Shown here: in pieces, positions 50,002-59,088 of the stretch
Layout of the letters: every line of letters starts with the position of its first letter
Position numbering within the stretch: the stretch's first letter is position 1
Assembly: GCA_016200135.1 (NCBI GenBank)
Contig: JACQFI010000055.1
Location: forward strand, 1 to 64,000
Direction of reading: 5' to 3'
Length of the DNA stretch: 64,000 nt
Origin: Planctomycetota bacterium
GTDB lineage: Bacteria; Planctomycetota; SZUA-567; H5-PLA8
Program-made: the position numbers and the translations under genes
Notes under the pieces: generated by a model
What the model was told of the DNA's origin: nothing
What the model saw: the letters and a program-made list of their open reading frames with translations, nothing else
The model's database searches: none

Positions 50002-53000
50002 TTACCAGCGGAAATGCCGGTAGGGATCGTCCCATTCTTCGGGTTGGTCGAGGTAGAGCCCGTCGAGCCAGCGCTTTTCGCCCTTGGCGGCATCCACGGG
50101 CGTGTGTATCCGCTCGAGAATGGGCGTCGAACCTTGCACGCCCATGTTTGCGAGCAGGCGCGTCACGAGGTACGTCGAGCGCCGGAAGGTCCGCTTGATG
50201 TTCTGCGGGACCTTGTACTCGAACTGCCACGGCACGAGCTGGCAGAAGACGGCCTCCGCGTTCTCGGCCTTGGCCAGCACGCCGTCGCCAAGAATCGTGG
50301 CGCCGCCGGTCACGAGCGGGAAGTCGCGCGGGTCGCGGTTGTGAACGTCGGCCGGACCAATGCCGGCAAAGCCGGACTTCAGATCGGGCTCGTCAAAGTA
50401 AGCGGCAATGTGCTCCGTGCTCTTGGTGGCGAGCTTGAAGGGCAGGTAGGCGTTGGCCTCGGACTCGTCCAGGCCCAAGGACAGCAGGTGGCCGCCGCCT
50501 TTAAGCCAAGCCGCAATGGCCGCGGACTGGCTCCCCAGCTTCTGGCCGGCGCCGGGGCCCACGATCAGGACTTGCTCGGAGTTCAGATTCCCGCCCTCGA
50601 AAACGCCGGCGTCGATTCCTGCCGCGGCGAGGTGTTTCTTGCCCGCCGCATCGCCGGCGTAGAGCGCCTTGCGGACCGGCGCGGCCTTCCAGCCCGCGGC
50701 ATAGCGGACCAGGTTGCGGACGATCGTGTCCGCCGCGGGATCGCTCTCGGTGCGGCCGGTGACGTCCATCTGGCAGAAGAGGATCAGCCCCGCGCCGTCG
50801 TGGTACTCGAGGAGCGGGCTGTATTGCAGGCTGTAGCCGCAATCCACCAGCGGCAGGAAATCTCCGCGCGCGGGCTTCTCGATCAGCGCCGAGGCCACGT
50901 TGCCGCGGTTGCCGCAGCGGAAGAGCGCCGGCACCGTCATGCCGCACCATTCGGAGCATTTGTTGCCGCTGAACTTGGCGTTGTTGGTCGTCAGTTTGAT
51001 GCGCGGAGGCAGGAGCGTGGAGTCGCCGCGCCAGTCGCACAGGCGGGCGGAATCGAGGCCCGCGAGCACCGGATGATCGGGTACGCGCCTGAACGTGTTG
51101 CGCATGCCGTACTCGGCGATGCGGAAGCCGAAACGCTTTTCCAGCACGTCCGCCGTCTGCTCGAACACAATTGCCTTCAGGCCCGCGCGCACGCGGTTCA
51201 CGTCGGGGCCGGGCGCCTCGAGCGTCAGCGCCGCTTTGCCGATGACGAGGACGTCGTAAGCCGCAAGGTCGTCGCCCGCGGCCACGGCCGTGAACGCGAT
51301 GCCCGCGGCGGCGAGTCCCTTGGCCGTCTCGCCCTTGGGATCGAAGAGCGCGATCTTCCCGGCCGCCTTCACGGGTTCCGGCGCGGGCAGGATGTGGACC
51401 GTGAAGGTGTCCTTCTGCGTCTCGCCTGTATTAAACTTCACGCTCGCGGTGAGCGCGTACGCGCCGGGTGCGGCGCCGTCGGGCAGGTCGAAGTGCAGCA
51501 GCACGCGCTCCTGGTCGCCGGTCTTGATCGTCACCTTCTTTGAGCCGGAGAGCGGCGCGGGCAGGGCCAGGGACCATTCGCAGTCCGCATCCACGGTCTC
51601 GCGCGAGTTGTTGATGACGACGAGTTGCTTCTCCGCGGATTCGCCGCCACGGAAGTTGTGGTCCTTGCTCGTGACTTGAGCCGGCTTGCCCGCGATGTAG
51701 GCGAGCAGCGGCATGTTGTTGCGGGCGAGGGACTCCGCAACCTTGGACGGCACCCAATCGGCGCGCTCGTAAGTGGTGCAGAAGGATTCGTAGCGCGACT
51801 CGAGGAAATCCGCGCTGAAGCCGGGCCGTTGGAGATTCTCCCAGTCGACTTTGCACTCCTTGCGCGCGTTCCGGTCCAGGCCGGCGCGCGTCTTCCAGAA
51901 CATGGAGAATTCCCACGGCGAGTTCGACGAGAGGCCCAGGGTCCGGAAGGCGCGCCAGTTGTCGGTCATGTAGAGGGCCATGACCGGGAACTGCTCGTCC
52001 TGTTCCTTGCAGCCGATCTGGGCCGGATAATCCCAGCGGTGCCAGCCCATGACGCGGTTGACCGCCTTGACCTCGCTCTTCTTGAACGTTTTCTCTTCCG
52101 CTCCCACTTTTAGAGTGATGCTCTTCTCGTCTTCCTTCACCAGGAGCCCGGAGACCTTCTGGTGATCCTTCTCCAACTCGATCTCGGTCACCTTGTCGAT
52201 GACCGGCTGGAGTTTCTTCCGTTCCCAGCGGAGGTTGGCCTTCTCCATCTCCGTGATCTTGAATGCGGGGTCCCCCAGGAACTGCGCGTTCCATTCGGCC
52301 TTGCTGTCCTCCCAAGGCACCACGGCGCTCCCGAAGACGCGCACCCATTTCCCGTTCTCGTCTCTGTTCCACCCGCGGTACATGGTGAAGTCCCAGCCGA
52401 ACGGCGCGCCGTACTCGCAGGTGAAGGCCGGCATGGTTCCGTTCTTCGACCAGGGTTCGAACCAGTCGGAGAGTTCCTGGATGGGGACGAAGTTGGGATA
52501 GAAGTTGCAGGTCCACATGCTGCCCAGGCTGCCGCCCGAATGATGGTACACGATGCGCGACGGGTCGAAGCCCTTCACGATGGCTTCGGCTTTCAGCGAG
52601 CTGCGGACGTTGTTCATGCTCCAGGAACCGCGAACCTCCTCGCTTACCGGCACGCCGATGTAGTCCGGATTCATGTCGTCGGCATAGCCGCACGCGTTGT
52701 GGTTCATGGAGTAGAAGACGACCGCGGGATGGTTTTCGGCCATGCGGACGTAGTATTCGGCGTCGCGCGCGTAACCGTTCGTTTTCTCGGCGTCGGGTGT
52801 TTTCCAGTCGTAGTTGCCGCAATGGGGCATGGAGAACCCGACGAGCATGCCCACGTCGTCCGCCGCGCGGAGGAGCTCCGTGAAGCCCAGATGGGAGCCC
52901 GGCACGCAGCCGTAGTTGTGCGTGTAGACGAAATTGATGCCGACGCTCTTCATCCGCAACAGGGTCTCTTTGGCGCCCTCGTAGCTTGCGGCCGCTGCGC

Positions 53001-54105
53001 CGATCTGCGCATTGTCGATCGGCACGCAAGAGAGATAGATACGGCTCCCGTTGAGGTAGAAGTCGCGTCCGTCGATGTAGAATTCGCGGTAGCCGAAGCG
53101 CGCGGGTATCGCGGCGTCCACCTCGTGCCCGGCGGCATCCAATAAGGAGAGCTGCAAGTCGTACTGGTTCTGAGGTGTGTGGATGTCCCAGTGTTTCTCG
53201 GCCTTCCACTTGCCGGTGAACGTAATGCGTCCATCCTTCAGCTCCGAGCCTTTAAACGGCTTGCCGGCGATCTCGCCCACGGCACGGCCGTTCTCGGTGA
53301 TCTTGGCGCGCAGCGTGTACGCTTCGTCCGCCTTCAGCGCCCCCAGCGCGGCGTCCACCGTCACTTCTTCCTTGCGCACGGAAGTCTCGATCTTCACAGC
53401 GGCGATGCGCGCGCCTTTGGGCTCGCGGATCAGGAACACGTCGCCGCAGATGCCGCGGTAGGCGAGCACAACCTTCTTGTTCGCCGGCGGCGGTTTCACT
53501 TCCTTGGGCGCCGCGGAGTCTCCGAAATTGAGCCGGACATCCTTCAGTTGCATGGCGTTGACCAGGATGGCGAGTTCGTGCTTGCCGGGCGTCAGGTGCT
53601 CGGTCAGATCGGCTTCGCCGCCGGGGAAGATCACTTGTGCCGCCGCCTTGCCGTCCACGTAAACGGTCGCGACCGAATTCAGGTACTCGATGCGCAGCGC
53701 GATCCGCTGGCCGTTCCAGTCCGCGGGAATCGTCACGTCCCGTTCGTACCACGCCGAGACGGTGGAACTGGGTTTCTCTTTCCAGGCGGGATTCGCAAAG
53801 ACGGTCTGGGAATCCTTCTGCATGTAGTCGCCGACGCCGGGCCACGAGCCGGGCACCTTGAAGTAGCCCCAGCCTTCGGCGGGCGGCTTGTCCTGGCCTT
53901 CCTCATGCGGCTGCCAGCGCCACAGGCCGTTGATGCAGACGCGCTCGCGCGTGCCGCTCTTCTCGTGTTGCGCTTTTTCCATCTCCCAGACGGCCTTCAC
54001 GCCGCTGGGGAGCGGCGCGTCCGCCTGCGCCTGCACCCGCGATCCGCCCCCCCAAGCCAGCCATCCCAGCATCAAAGCAACGAGGCAGAGTCGTGCGGTG
54101 ATCAT
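50002..54105 (-). CDS. Very large secreted GH2-like (beta-galactosidase-type) protein
   Basis: The protein has about 1367 residues with a signal peptide (about residues 1-27). The N-terminal ~350 residues include a jelly-roll sugar-binding domain (TVSAWYERDVTIPADWNGQRI split by loops; YVDGKAAAQ) and an immunoglobulin-like domain. The TIM barrel follows from FYIDGRDFYLNGSRIYLS. At the usual acid/base position (normally a Glu after Asn) it reads VVFYSMNHNACG, with His470 and no Glu. The nucleophile candidate Glu564 is present in FTCEYGAPFGW. Several C-terminal beta and glutamine-amidotransferase-like segments extend it far beyond standard length. ATG 54105 has GGAGGAG at good spacing. It may be a glycosidase with altered chemistry or a glycan-binding protein. 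Confidence 0.8.
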   Translation of the reverse strand: MITARLCLVALMLGWLAWGGGSRVQAQADAPLPSGVKAVWEMEKAQHEKSGTRERVCINGLWRWQPHEEGQDKPPAEGWGYFKVPGSWPGVGDYMQKDSQTVFANPAWKEKPSSTVSAWYERDVTIPADWNGQRIALRIEYLNSVATVYVDGKAAAQVIFPGGEADLTEHLTPGKHELAILVNAMQLKDVRLNFGDSAAPKEVKPPPANKKVVLAYRGICGDVFLIREPKGARIAAVKIETSVRKEEVTVDAALGALKADEAYTLRAKITENGRAVGEIAGKPFKGSELKDGRITFTGKWKAEKHWDIHTPQNQYDLQLSLLDAAGHEVDAAIPARFGYREFYIDGRDFYLNGSRIYLSCVPIDNAQIGAAAASYEGAKETLLRMKSVGINFVYTHNYGCVPGSHLGFTELLRAADDVGMLVGFSMPHCGNYDWKTPDAEKTNGYARDAEYYVRMAENHPAVVFYSMNHNACGYADDMNPDYIGVPVSEEVRGSWSMNNVRSSLKAEAIVKGFDPSRIVYHHSGGSLGSMWTCNFYPNFVPIQELSDWFEPWSKNGTMPAFTCEYGAPFGWDFTMYRGWNRDENGKWVRVFGSAVVPWEDSKAEWNAQFLGDPAFKITEMEKANLRWERKKLQPVIDKVTEIELEKDHQKVSGLLVKEDEKSITLKVGAEEKTFKKSEVKAVNRVMGWHRWDYPAQIGCKEQDEQFPVMALYMTDNWRAFRTLGLSSNSPWEFSMFWKTRAGLDRNARKECKVDWENLQRPGFSADFLESRYESFCTTYERADWVPSKVAESLARNNMPLLAYIAGKPAQVTSKDHNFRGGESAEKQLVVINNSRETVDADCEWSLALPAPLSGSKKVTIKTGDQERVLLHFDLPDGAAPGAYALTASVKFNTGETQKDTFTVHILPAPEPVKAAGKIALFDPKGETAKGLAAAGIAFTAVAAGDDLAAYDVLVIGKAALTLEAPGPDVNRVRAGLKAIVFEQTADVLEKRFGFRIAEYGMRNTFRRVPDHPVLAGLDSARLCDWRGDSTLLPPRIKLTTNNAKFSGNKCSEWCGMTVPALFRCGNRGNVASALIEKPARGDFLPLVDCGYSLQYSPLLEYHDGAGLILFCQMDVTGRTESDPAADTIVRNLVRYAAGWKAAPVRKALYAGDAAGKKHLAAAGIDAGVFEGGNLNSEQVLIVGPGAGQKLGSQSAAIAAWLKGGGHLLSLGLDESEANAYLPFKLATKSTEHIAAYFDEPDLKSGFAGIGPADVHNRDPRDFPLVTGGATILGDGVLAKAENAEAVFCQLVPWQFEYKVPQNIKRTFRRSTYLVTRLLANMGVQGSTPILERIHTPVDAAKGEKRWLDGLYLDQPEEWDDPYRHFRW

Positions 54106-54229
54106 GGCGCTCCTCCGGGTGCTTCTTCCCACTGCATTTTTCGCGGAAGGCCTTACCGCGCTTCCTGTTCTTGGCTACCCTGGCGCGTTGCCGCATTTCT
54201 TTTGAATACAATGTGCATTGGTGACCTTT

Positions 54230-54258
54230 ATTATGATAACGAAAGATAAGACTGTAAG
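54230..54258 (-). promoter_or_regulatory. Possible promoter of GH2-like gene
   Basis: On the minus strand CTTACA, 17 bp and CATAAT lie in AT-rich sequence about 125 bp before the start at 54105. Apart from this and the inverted-repeat element at 54349, the 389-bp gap 54106-54494 shows no gene. Confidence 0.35.
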
Positions 54259-54348
54259 TATGCCTGAACCGTTACTATGCAGCATTGTAGTAGAGAGAAG
54301 CGTGTGGCCAAGAAGTACCTCCAAGATCGTTTGTGAAATGGAGATGCT

Positions 54349-54473
54349 CTGTTGAAATCCCCTCCTTATGTAAGGAGGGGTAGGGGAGGTTTAAGATGCG
54401 GCGGCGGTACCCCCCCTGTGTCCCCCCTTACATAAGGGGGGAATTTCCTTGCGAACTCGGCGGTTTTCAACAG
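54349..54473. repeat. 125-bp inverted-repeat element with two G/C-run hairpins
   Basis: The ends CTGTTGAAA (54349-54357) and TTTCAACAG (54465-54473) are perfect inverted repeats. Inside are two perfect palindromes: CCCCTCCTTA-TG-TAAGGAGGGG (54359-54380) and CCCCCCTTA-CA-TAAGGGGGG (54422-54441). It has no ORF. It lies just before the Gfo/Idh/MocA gene and looks like a non-autonomous mobile element. Confidence 0.75.
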
Positions 54474-54494
54474 GGCAAATAGGGATCGCGATCC

Positions 54495-55472
54495 ATGCTC
54501 AAGCGTTTGGGTATCGTGGGTCTGGGCGGCTGGGCCAGCAGCATGCATCTGCCGGTCTGCCGGAAACTCTTCGAGGAAAAGCGTGCGGTCTATTGCGGCC
54601 TCTGCGACCGCGATGAAGCCAAGGCGCGCAAGGCCGCCGAGCTTCTGGACGGCAGACCCTACGCCGACCTCTCCGCGATGGTGAAGGCCGAACGGCCGGA
54701 CGGTTTGATCCTCCTCGTCAAGCCGGACGCCACGCCGGTCCTCATCGAGAGCGCCATCGAGTTCCGGCTGCCGTTCCTCACCGAGAAGCCGCCGGCGCCG
54801 TCGGTCCAGATCCACGGGGACCTGCTGGAGAAGACGCGCGAGTTGCCGCACGTGATCGCCTACAACCGGCGCTTCACGCCGTTCGCGGCAAAAGCCCGGG
54901 AATGGATGGCGGGGCAGCCGTTGCAGTCGGTGGAGGCCGTCTTCAGCCGCCATCGCCGGCGGGAGCCCGATTTTACGGGCACGGCCGTCCACGGCATCGA
55001 TACCGTCCTCTTCCTCGCGGGCGGGCGCCTCGAAGCGGCGCGCCTCGAGACCGTTCAAGCGGGCGCCGTGCGCAATTACTTCATGACGGCGTGGACCCGC
55101 GAGCACTGCCGCATCGCGCTCTCGGTGACCCCGGACGCGGCCTCCACGGAAGAAGAGTACTCTGTCCGGAGCGCCGCGCGCTTGGCGCGGATCGTTCACC
55201 CGCAACAAGCGCCGAACCTCGGCGGCGTCCGCCTGTTCGAAGAGAACCGGATGCACAGCGACCTGGGGCCGGGCGACTGCGGGTGGACCGAGCGCGACCT
55301 GCCCGAGTTGAGCGGCATCCGCGACGAGCACTTGAACTTCATCGGCCTGCTGGAAGGCAAGGAACCGTCGCGTGCGACGTTTCAGGACACGTTGAATACC
55401 CAGATCGTTCGCGAAGCCTTCGGCAAGATGCTCACCGGCGCAGCGCGGCAGACGCGCGAGATCTCCTTCTGA
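54495..55472 (+). CDS. Gfo/Idh/MocA family oxidoreductase
   Basis: This 325-residue NAD(P)-binding protein has LGIVGLGGWASSMHLPVCR at the N-terminus, YCGLCDRDEAKARKAAELL, and FLTEKPPAPS holding the conserved catalytic-type lysine of the family. The C-terminal half has the usual open beta-sheet with AVHGIDTVLFLAGG. Substrate is unknown; the surrounding glycan genes suggest a sugar or sugar acid. It is distinct from the other family member at 14553. The start lies 21 bp after the inverted-repeat element, and the ribosome site is weak. Confidence 0.85.
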   Translation: MLKRLGIVGLGGWASSMHLPVCRKLFEEKRAVYCGLCDRDEAKARKAAELLDGRPYADLSAMVKAERPDGLILLVKPDATPVLIESAIEFRLPFLTEKPPAPSVQIHGDLLEKTRELPHVIAYNRRFTPFAAKAREWMAGQPLQSVEAVFSRHRRREPDFTGTAVHGIDTVLFLAGGRLEAARLETVQAGAVRNYFMTAWTREHCRIALSVTPDAASTEEEYSVRSAARLARIVHPQQAPNLGGVRLFEENRMHSDLGPGDCGWTERDLPELSGIRDEHLNFIGLLEGKEPSRATFQDTLNTQIVREAFGKMLTGAARQTREISF

Positions 55473-55506
55473 GACGTCGCGCGCAGCGTAAAATTTGGCC
55501 GAGCCG

Positions 55507-56508
55507 TTACCAGGCGCAGTGTCCGTCGGGATAGGTGGAAAGGCTCGCGGACCTCTCGAGCGCAGGGTGGTGGCTTGCGCCATTGCGCCCCGCACGGACC
55601 TCCAGGCGCGCAGAATGCTTCTTGCGCGCGCTGCCAATGCCCAGCGCGAACGCAATGTTCGCGCGCTCCGAGAATTCGAATCCCAACTCCTTCGCGCTGC
55701 CGGTAAGGATCGGCGTGACGCCCGGGCCGTGCCCCGCGACCGTGCTGCAGCAATGCACGACGATCCCCACGATCACGTGTCCTTGCCGGTAGTAACGCCC
55801 GAAGCGCGCATCGGCGTCGGTGATCGCGACCAGATCGCCGAGCCGCAGCTTATCGAGATGGTATTCGGCCACGGTCTGCGGATCGAAGAGCTGGATATCG
55901 TAGTCGCCGGAGTAACTGTGCTGCGAGCCTAAGCCTGCGCCCATGGCCGCGGCCGGGATCGCCAGGTGCACGGGCAACACCAGCCGCTTCTTCTCGCGCC
56001 GCAGATTCAGGCGGTCGAGGATGCGCGGATCGACATTCATGGCCTTGATCTCGGGAAAGCCGGGGAACTCGAGGCCCAGCCCGTACGCGCGCACGAGGAT
56101 CCGGTCGCCCGGCACGAGCTGCTCCAGCGTGGCGTCGTCGAAGTCGATCATCACGTGCTCCATCGACGAACCGCCGCCGCCGTGCTTGCCCGTGACGGTG
56201 CCCTCGCCGCCCTTCGCGTCGCCGCTGATCACGATCGCCTTGTTGCCGATCTGGCACAGCACGCCGAACCCCGCGGCGGTGCCGTCGAACTGCTTCGCGA
56301 AATTCTGGCAGGAGACGCCGGGCTCAACGTGGTCGGCCTTCCAGTGGACTGCGGACATGCCGACTTTCACGTTATAGGTGACGCCGCCAATTCCCGGTAA
56401 AAAGCGCACTTGGCCGTCGGCGCCGACGCGATATCCCCAGATCGGCGGGTGGCTGACCTCGCCGACGACCGACAGTTCCACCAACTGTTCCTGATTGTTC
56501 TCGATCAT
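55507..56508 (-). CDS. DUF4438-family protein
   Basis: The 333-residue protein resembles the DUF4438 family known from a Thermotoga structure. Recognisable parts are GEVSHPPIWGYRVGADGQV, GDRILVRAYGLGLEFP, and IPAAAMGAGLGSQHSYSGDYDIQ split across a conserved centre. It is rich in beta strands, with no signal peptide. The biochemical role of the family is not established, to my knowledge. The neighbours are regulators and sugar-type oxidoreductases. GAGGG lies upstream of the ATG. Confidence 0.75.
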   Translation of the reverse strand: MIENNQEQLVELSVVGEVSHPPIWGYRVGADGQVRFLPGIGGVTYNVKVGMSAVHWKADHVEPGVSCQNFAKQFDGTAAGFGVLCQIGNKAIVISGDAKGGEGTVTGKHGGGGSSMEHVMIDFDDATLEQLVPGDRILVRAYGLGLEFPGFPEIKAMNVDPRILDRLNLRREKKRLVLPVHLAIPAAAMGAGLGSQHSYSGDYDIQLFDPQTVAEYHLDKLRLGDLVAITDADARFGRYYRQGHVIVGIVVHCCSTVAGHGPGVTPILTGSAKELGFEFSERANIAFALGIGSARKKHSARLEVRAGRNGASHHPALERSASLSTYPDGHCAW

Positions 56509-56771
56509 CGCAGCGCCCTCGCGTGTCCTCTGGATTGGCCATCCATTCTCTAAGGGATACGCCGCGGAGAGGTTGCGTATTTTCGCTTATCAAAGTGCGT
56601 TGTTGCGCCGGATACGGAATCCTTGCCCGCGCCGTCGAGTTCCCGGTAAAATCGTGGCTCGTACCGCTGGAAGGGAGGGGCTCGCGATGGAATTCCAGCG
56701 CCGCAAAATCCTGGTATATTTAGTCACTCGCTGTTTGAGCGGCGAAAAGCTCCGAACCCGAGGTTCCACGC

Positions 56772-57716
56772 ATGGATCAACAGCTCATCTCGGTGCTCTC
56801 GAATACCATCCTGCCCATGGCGGAGGAACTCACGCTGGACCGCCTGATTCTTCCCGGCGCGGCGGGCAAGAAGCCGTTCGGGAATTATCCGCCGAGCCCC
56901 GATCTTTCCGCCGCCGAGCGCGGCGAGGACCTCCAGGCGAAGAACCCCATTGCGTATATGGCCCATCCGCGCAGCGTCGAATGGGTCTTCGGGTTCTCCG
57001 GAAAAGCCGAACTCGCGATGGACGGCAAGCGTTACGAGCTCTCCAAAGGCTGCATGGGACTCATTCCGCCGAAGGCGTCGCACCTGGAGCGCATCTACCA
57101 TCGCGACCAGGGCTACCACCTGATCTGGATCCTGGCCTACCTCGAAAGGAATCGCGTCACCATCCACTCGAGTTCCTACAGCGGCGGCAATCTCTTCCAA
57201 CTCGTCTCGGGCGCGTCGATCGAGAAGTGCACGAATGTATGCAACCTCTTCGCGCAATCGGCCGAGGAGTTCCAGCGGCGCGAGTTTGGCTGGGAGAACA
57301 TGCTGCGCTCCACGGCGGTCGAAGTGCTGATCCGCATCGTCCGCCATATTAAGGAACACGGCCTGGGACAAGAGGCACGGACGTACCAGGCGAGCGTAAT
57401 CGACTTCGCCAAGTCGTACATCAACGGGCATTACGCGGAGCCGCTCACCCTGGAAGACGTCGCCCACCAGGTCTTCTTAAGCCCCAACTATTTCACGTCG
57501 CTCTTTACCGCGAAGGCCGGCTTGACGGTCTTCGATTACATCCGCGACGTGCGCCTCACCGAGGCCGGGCGCCTGATGTCCCAATCGGATCTGAACGTGC
57601 GGGAGATCGCCAAGGAAGTGGGCTTCGGGAACCGCTCGCACTTCGCGCGCAGCTTCAAGAAACACTTCGGCTGCACCCCGCGCGAGTACAAGCGCCGGGC
57701 GGTCGCAAAAGTCTAG
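56772..57716 (+). CDS. AraC-family transcriptional regulator
   Basis: The 314-residue protein has an N-terminal cupin-type ligand domain (about residues 40-150, with ELSKGCMGLIPPKASHLERI) and a C-terminal pair of helix-turn-helix motifs: LEDVAHQVFLSPNYFTSLF and VREIAKEVGFGNRSHFARS, then FKKHFGCTPREYKRR, which ends the domain in the canonical way. Such proteins sense sugars and activate catabolic genes. GAGG lies 9 nt before the ATG. No clear target operator was identified. The 263-bp gap before it holds no gene. Confidence 0.92.
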   Translation: MDQQLISVLSNTILPMAEELTLDRLILPGAAGKKPFGNYPPSPDLSAAERGEDLQAKNPIAYMAHPRSVEWVFGFSGKAELAMDGKRYELSKGCMGLIPPKASHLERIYHRDQGYHLIWILAYLERNRVTIHSSSYSGGNLFQLVSGASIEKCTNVCNLFAQSAEEFQRREFGWENMLRSTAVEVLIRIVRHIKEHGLGQEARTYQASVIDFAKSYINGHYAEPLTLEDVAHQVFLSPNYFTSLFTAKAGLTVFDYIRDVRLTEAGRLMSQSDLNVREIAKEVGFGNRSHFARSFKKHFGCTPREYKRRAVAKV

Positions 57717-57739
57717 GCGTTTCTGCCTGAATCGATTCT

Positions 57740-59032
57740 CTACAGCGTGCCCACCGCGCTGCGCATCCGTTCGAGCGCCTCGTCGATATCCGCCTTCTGA
57801 TGGCTGAAGGAGACGTACGGGCACACGTAGAACGAGACGCCGTGCGCGTACGAAGCGCGGAAGAGCTTTTCCTCGAAGCCCTGCGGCGCGCCCTCGAAGA
57901 CGAACGTCGGGCACGGCCAGAAGCCTTCGACCCGCGCCGGCACGCCGCGTTCCTTGAAGATTCCGTTCAGGCCGCACCACATGCGCTCGCCCATCTTCCA
58001 GAGGTGCCCGATCACGTCGCGCTTGCGGTAGGTCGCAAGCGCGGCCGATGCGGAGGCCAGCGAGAGCATCTCGCCGCCGTACGTGGAACTGACGATGGCC
58101 TCCTTGCACGTCTGCATCACATCGCGCCGCCCGGCGTACACCGAGAGCGGCATGCCGTTGGCGATGCCCTTGGCGAAGACCGCGAGGTCCGGCTTGACCT
58201 TGAAGTATTCCTGCACGCCGCCGATGGCGACGCGGAAACCGGTGACGATCTCGTCGAAGATCAGCAGCGCGCCGTGCTCGTCGGCCAGCGTGCGCAGGGC
58301 CGGATAGAACTCCGCGCCCTCGGCCATGCGGCGGTAGTCGGCCGCGACCACTACCGCGGCGATCTGCCCGCGGTGCTTCTCAAAGAGTTCGCGCATGTGC
58401 GGTATGTCGTTCCAGCGCCCGGAATGATGGAGCGCGCTCAAGGCTTTGGGCACGCCGGCCGGCGCGGCCTCGGACTTCTGGCCCGGCAGGATGCGCGCGC
58501 CCATGGCCAGTCCGCTCAGCCAGCCGTTGTAGCCGACCTGGATGATGTGCTCGCGCCCGGTGAAATGCCGCGCCATCTTGATGCACGCCGCGATCGCCTC
58601 GCCGCCGGTTTTAAGGAAGCGCGCCTGTTCCGCGCAGGGCAGGAGCTCCTGCAACTGTTCGGCGACCTCGCACTCGAGCGGGTGGGGGTGGCCGAAGTTG
58701 ATGCCGCACTTCAACTGCTCGCGGATGGCGCGGTCCGTCGCGGGGAAGCGGTAACCCAGCGTCACCGGCCCCATCGCGCTGCGGAAGTCCACGTACTCGC
58801 GCCCGTCCGCGTCCCAGACGCGGCAGCCCTTGGCGCGCACGATCACGCCGGGCTCCTCGGGCAGGTACTTGGGCGCTTTCGAGCACGTGCTGCTCCCGAA
58901 GGGCATGGCCGCCTCGAAGCGCCGCGCCCAGGCCTCGGCCTTGGTGCCCGAGGCGGAACTCCTCTTCGCCGCCGCAGCCTCGGTGCGTGCGCGCTTCGCG
59001 GGCGGGGCCTTCTCGATCACGGCGTTGGACAT
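57740..59032 (-). CDS. Class III aminotransferase, glutamate-1-semialdehyde aminomutase-like
   Basis: This 430-residue PLP enzyme has the catalytic lysine in DLAVFAKGIANGMPLSVYAG and the PLP-binding aspartate in LLIFDEIVTGFRVA. ECEVAEQLQELLPCAEQARFLKTGGEA is the family's substrate-entry region. The nearest named relatives by eye are hemL-type aminomutases, but the length and divergent C-terminus, with no tetrapyrrole genes nearby, favour another amine or amino-sugar substrate. GGAG lies upstream of the ATG. It is followed on the same strand by nothing of its pathway. Confidence 0.82.
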   Translation of the reverse strand: MSNAVIEKAPPAKRARTEAAAAKRSSASGTKAEAWARRFEAAMPFGSSTCSKAPKYLPEEPGVIVRAKGCRVWDADGREYVDFRSAMGPVTLGYRFPATDRAIREQLKCGINFGHPHPLECEVAEQLQELLPCAEQARFLKTGGEAIAACIKMARHFTGREHIIQVGYNGWLSGLAMGARILPGQKSEAAPAGVPKALSALHHSGRWNDIPHMRELFEKHRGQIAAVVVAADYRRMAEGAEFYPALRTLADEHGALLIFDEIVTGFRVAIGGVQEYFKVKPDLAVFAKGIANGMPLSVYAGRRDVMQTCKEAIVSSTYGGEMLSLASASAALATYRKRDVIGHLWKMGERMWCGLNGIFKERGVPARVEGFWPCPTFVFEGAPQGFEEKLFRASYAHGVSFYVCPYVSFSHQKADIDEALERMRSAVGTL

Positions 59033-59088
59033 AGCGGTTTCTCCATGCGCGGTGGATGGGTTCTCGGGCGTGCTTCTGTTGCGTGGCC

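Noticed and set aside
57740..59032. Naming the class III aminotransferase hemL
   Set aside because: Motifs fit the superfamily, but context and divergence do not support a haem-biosynthesis role.
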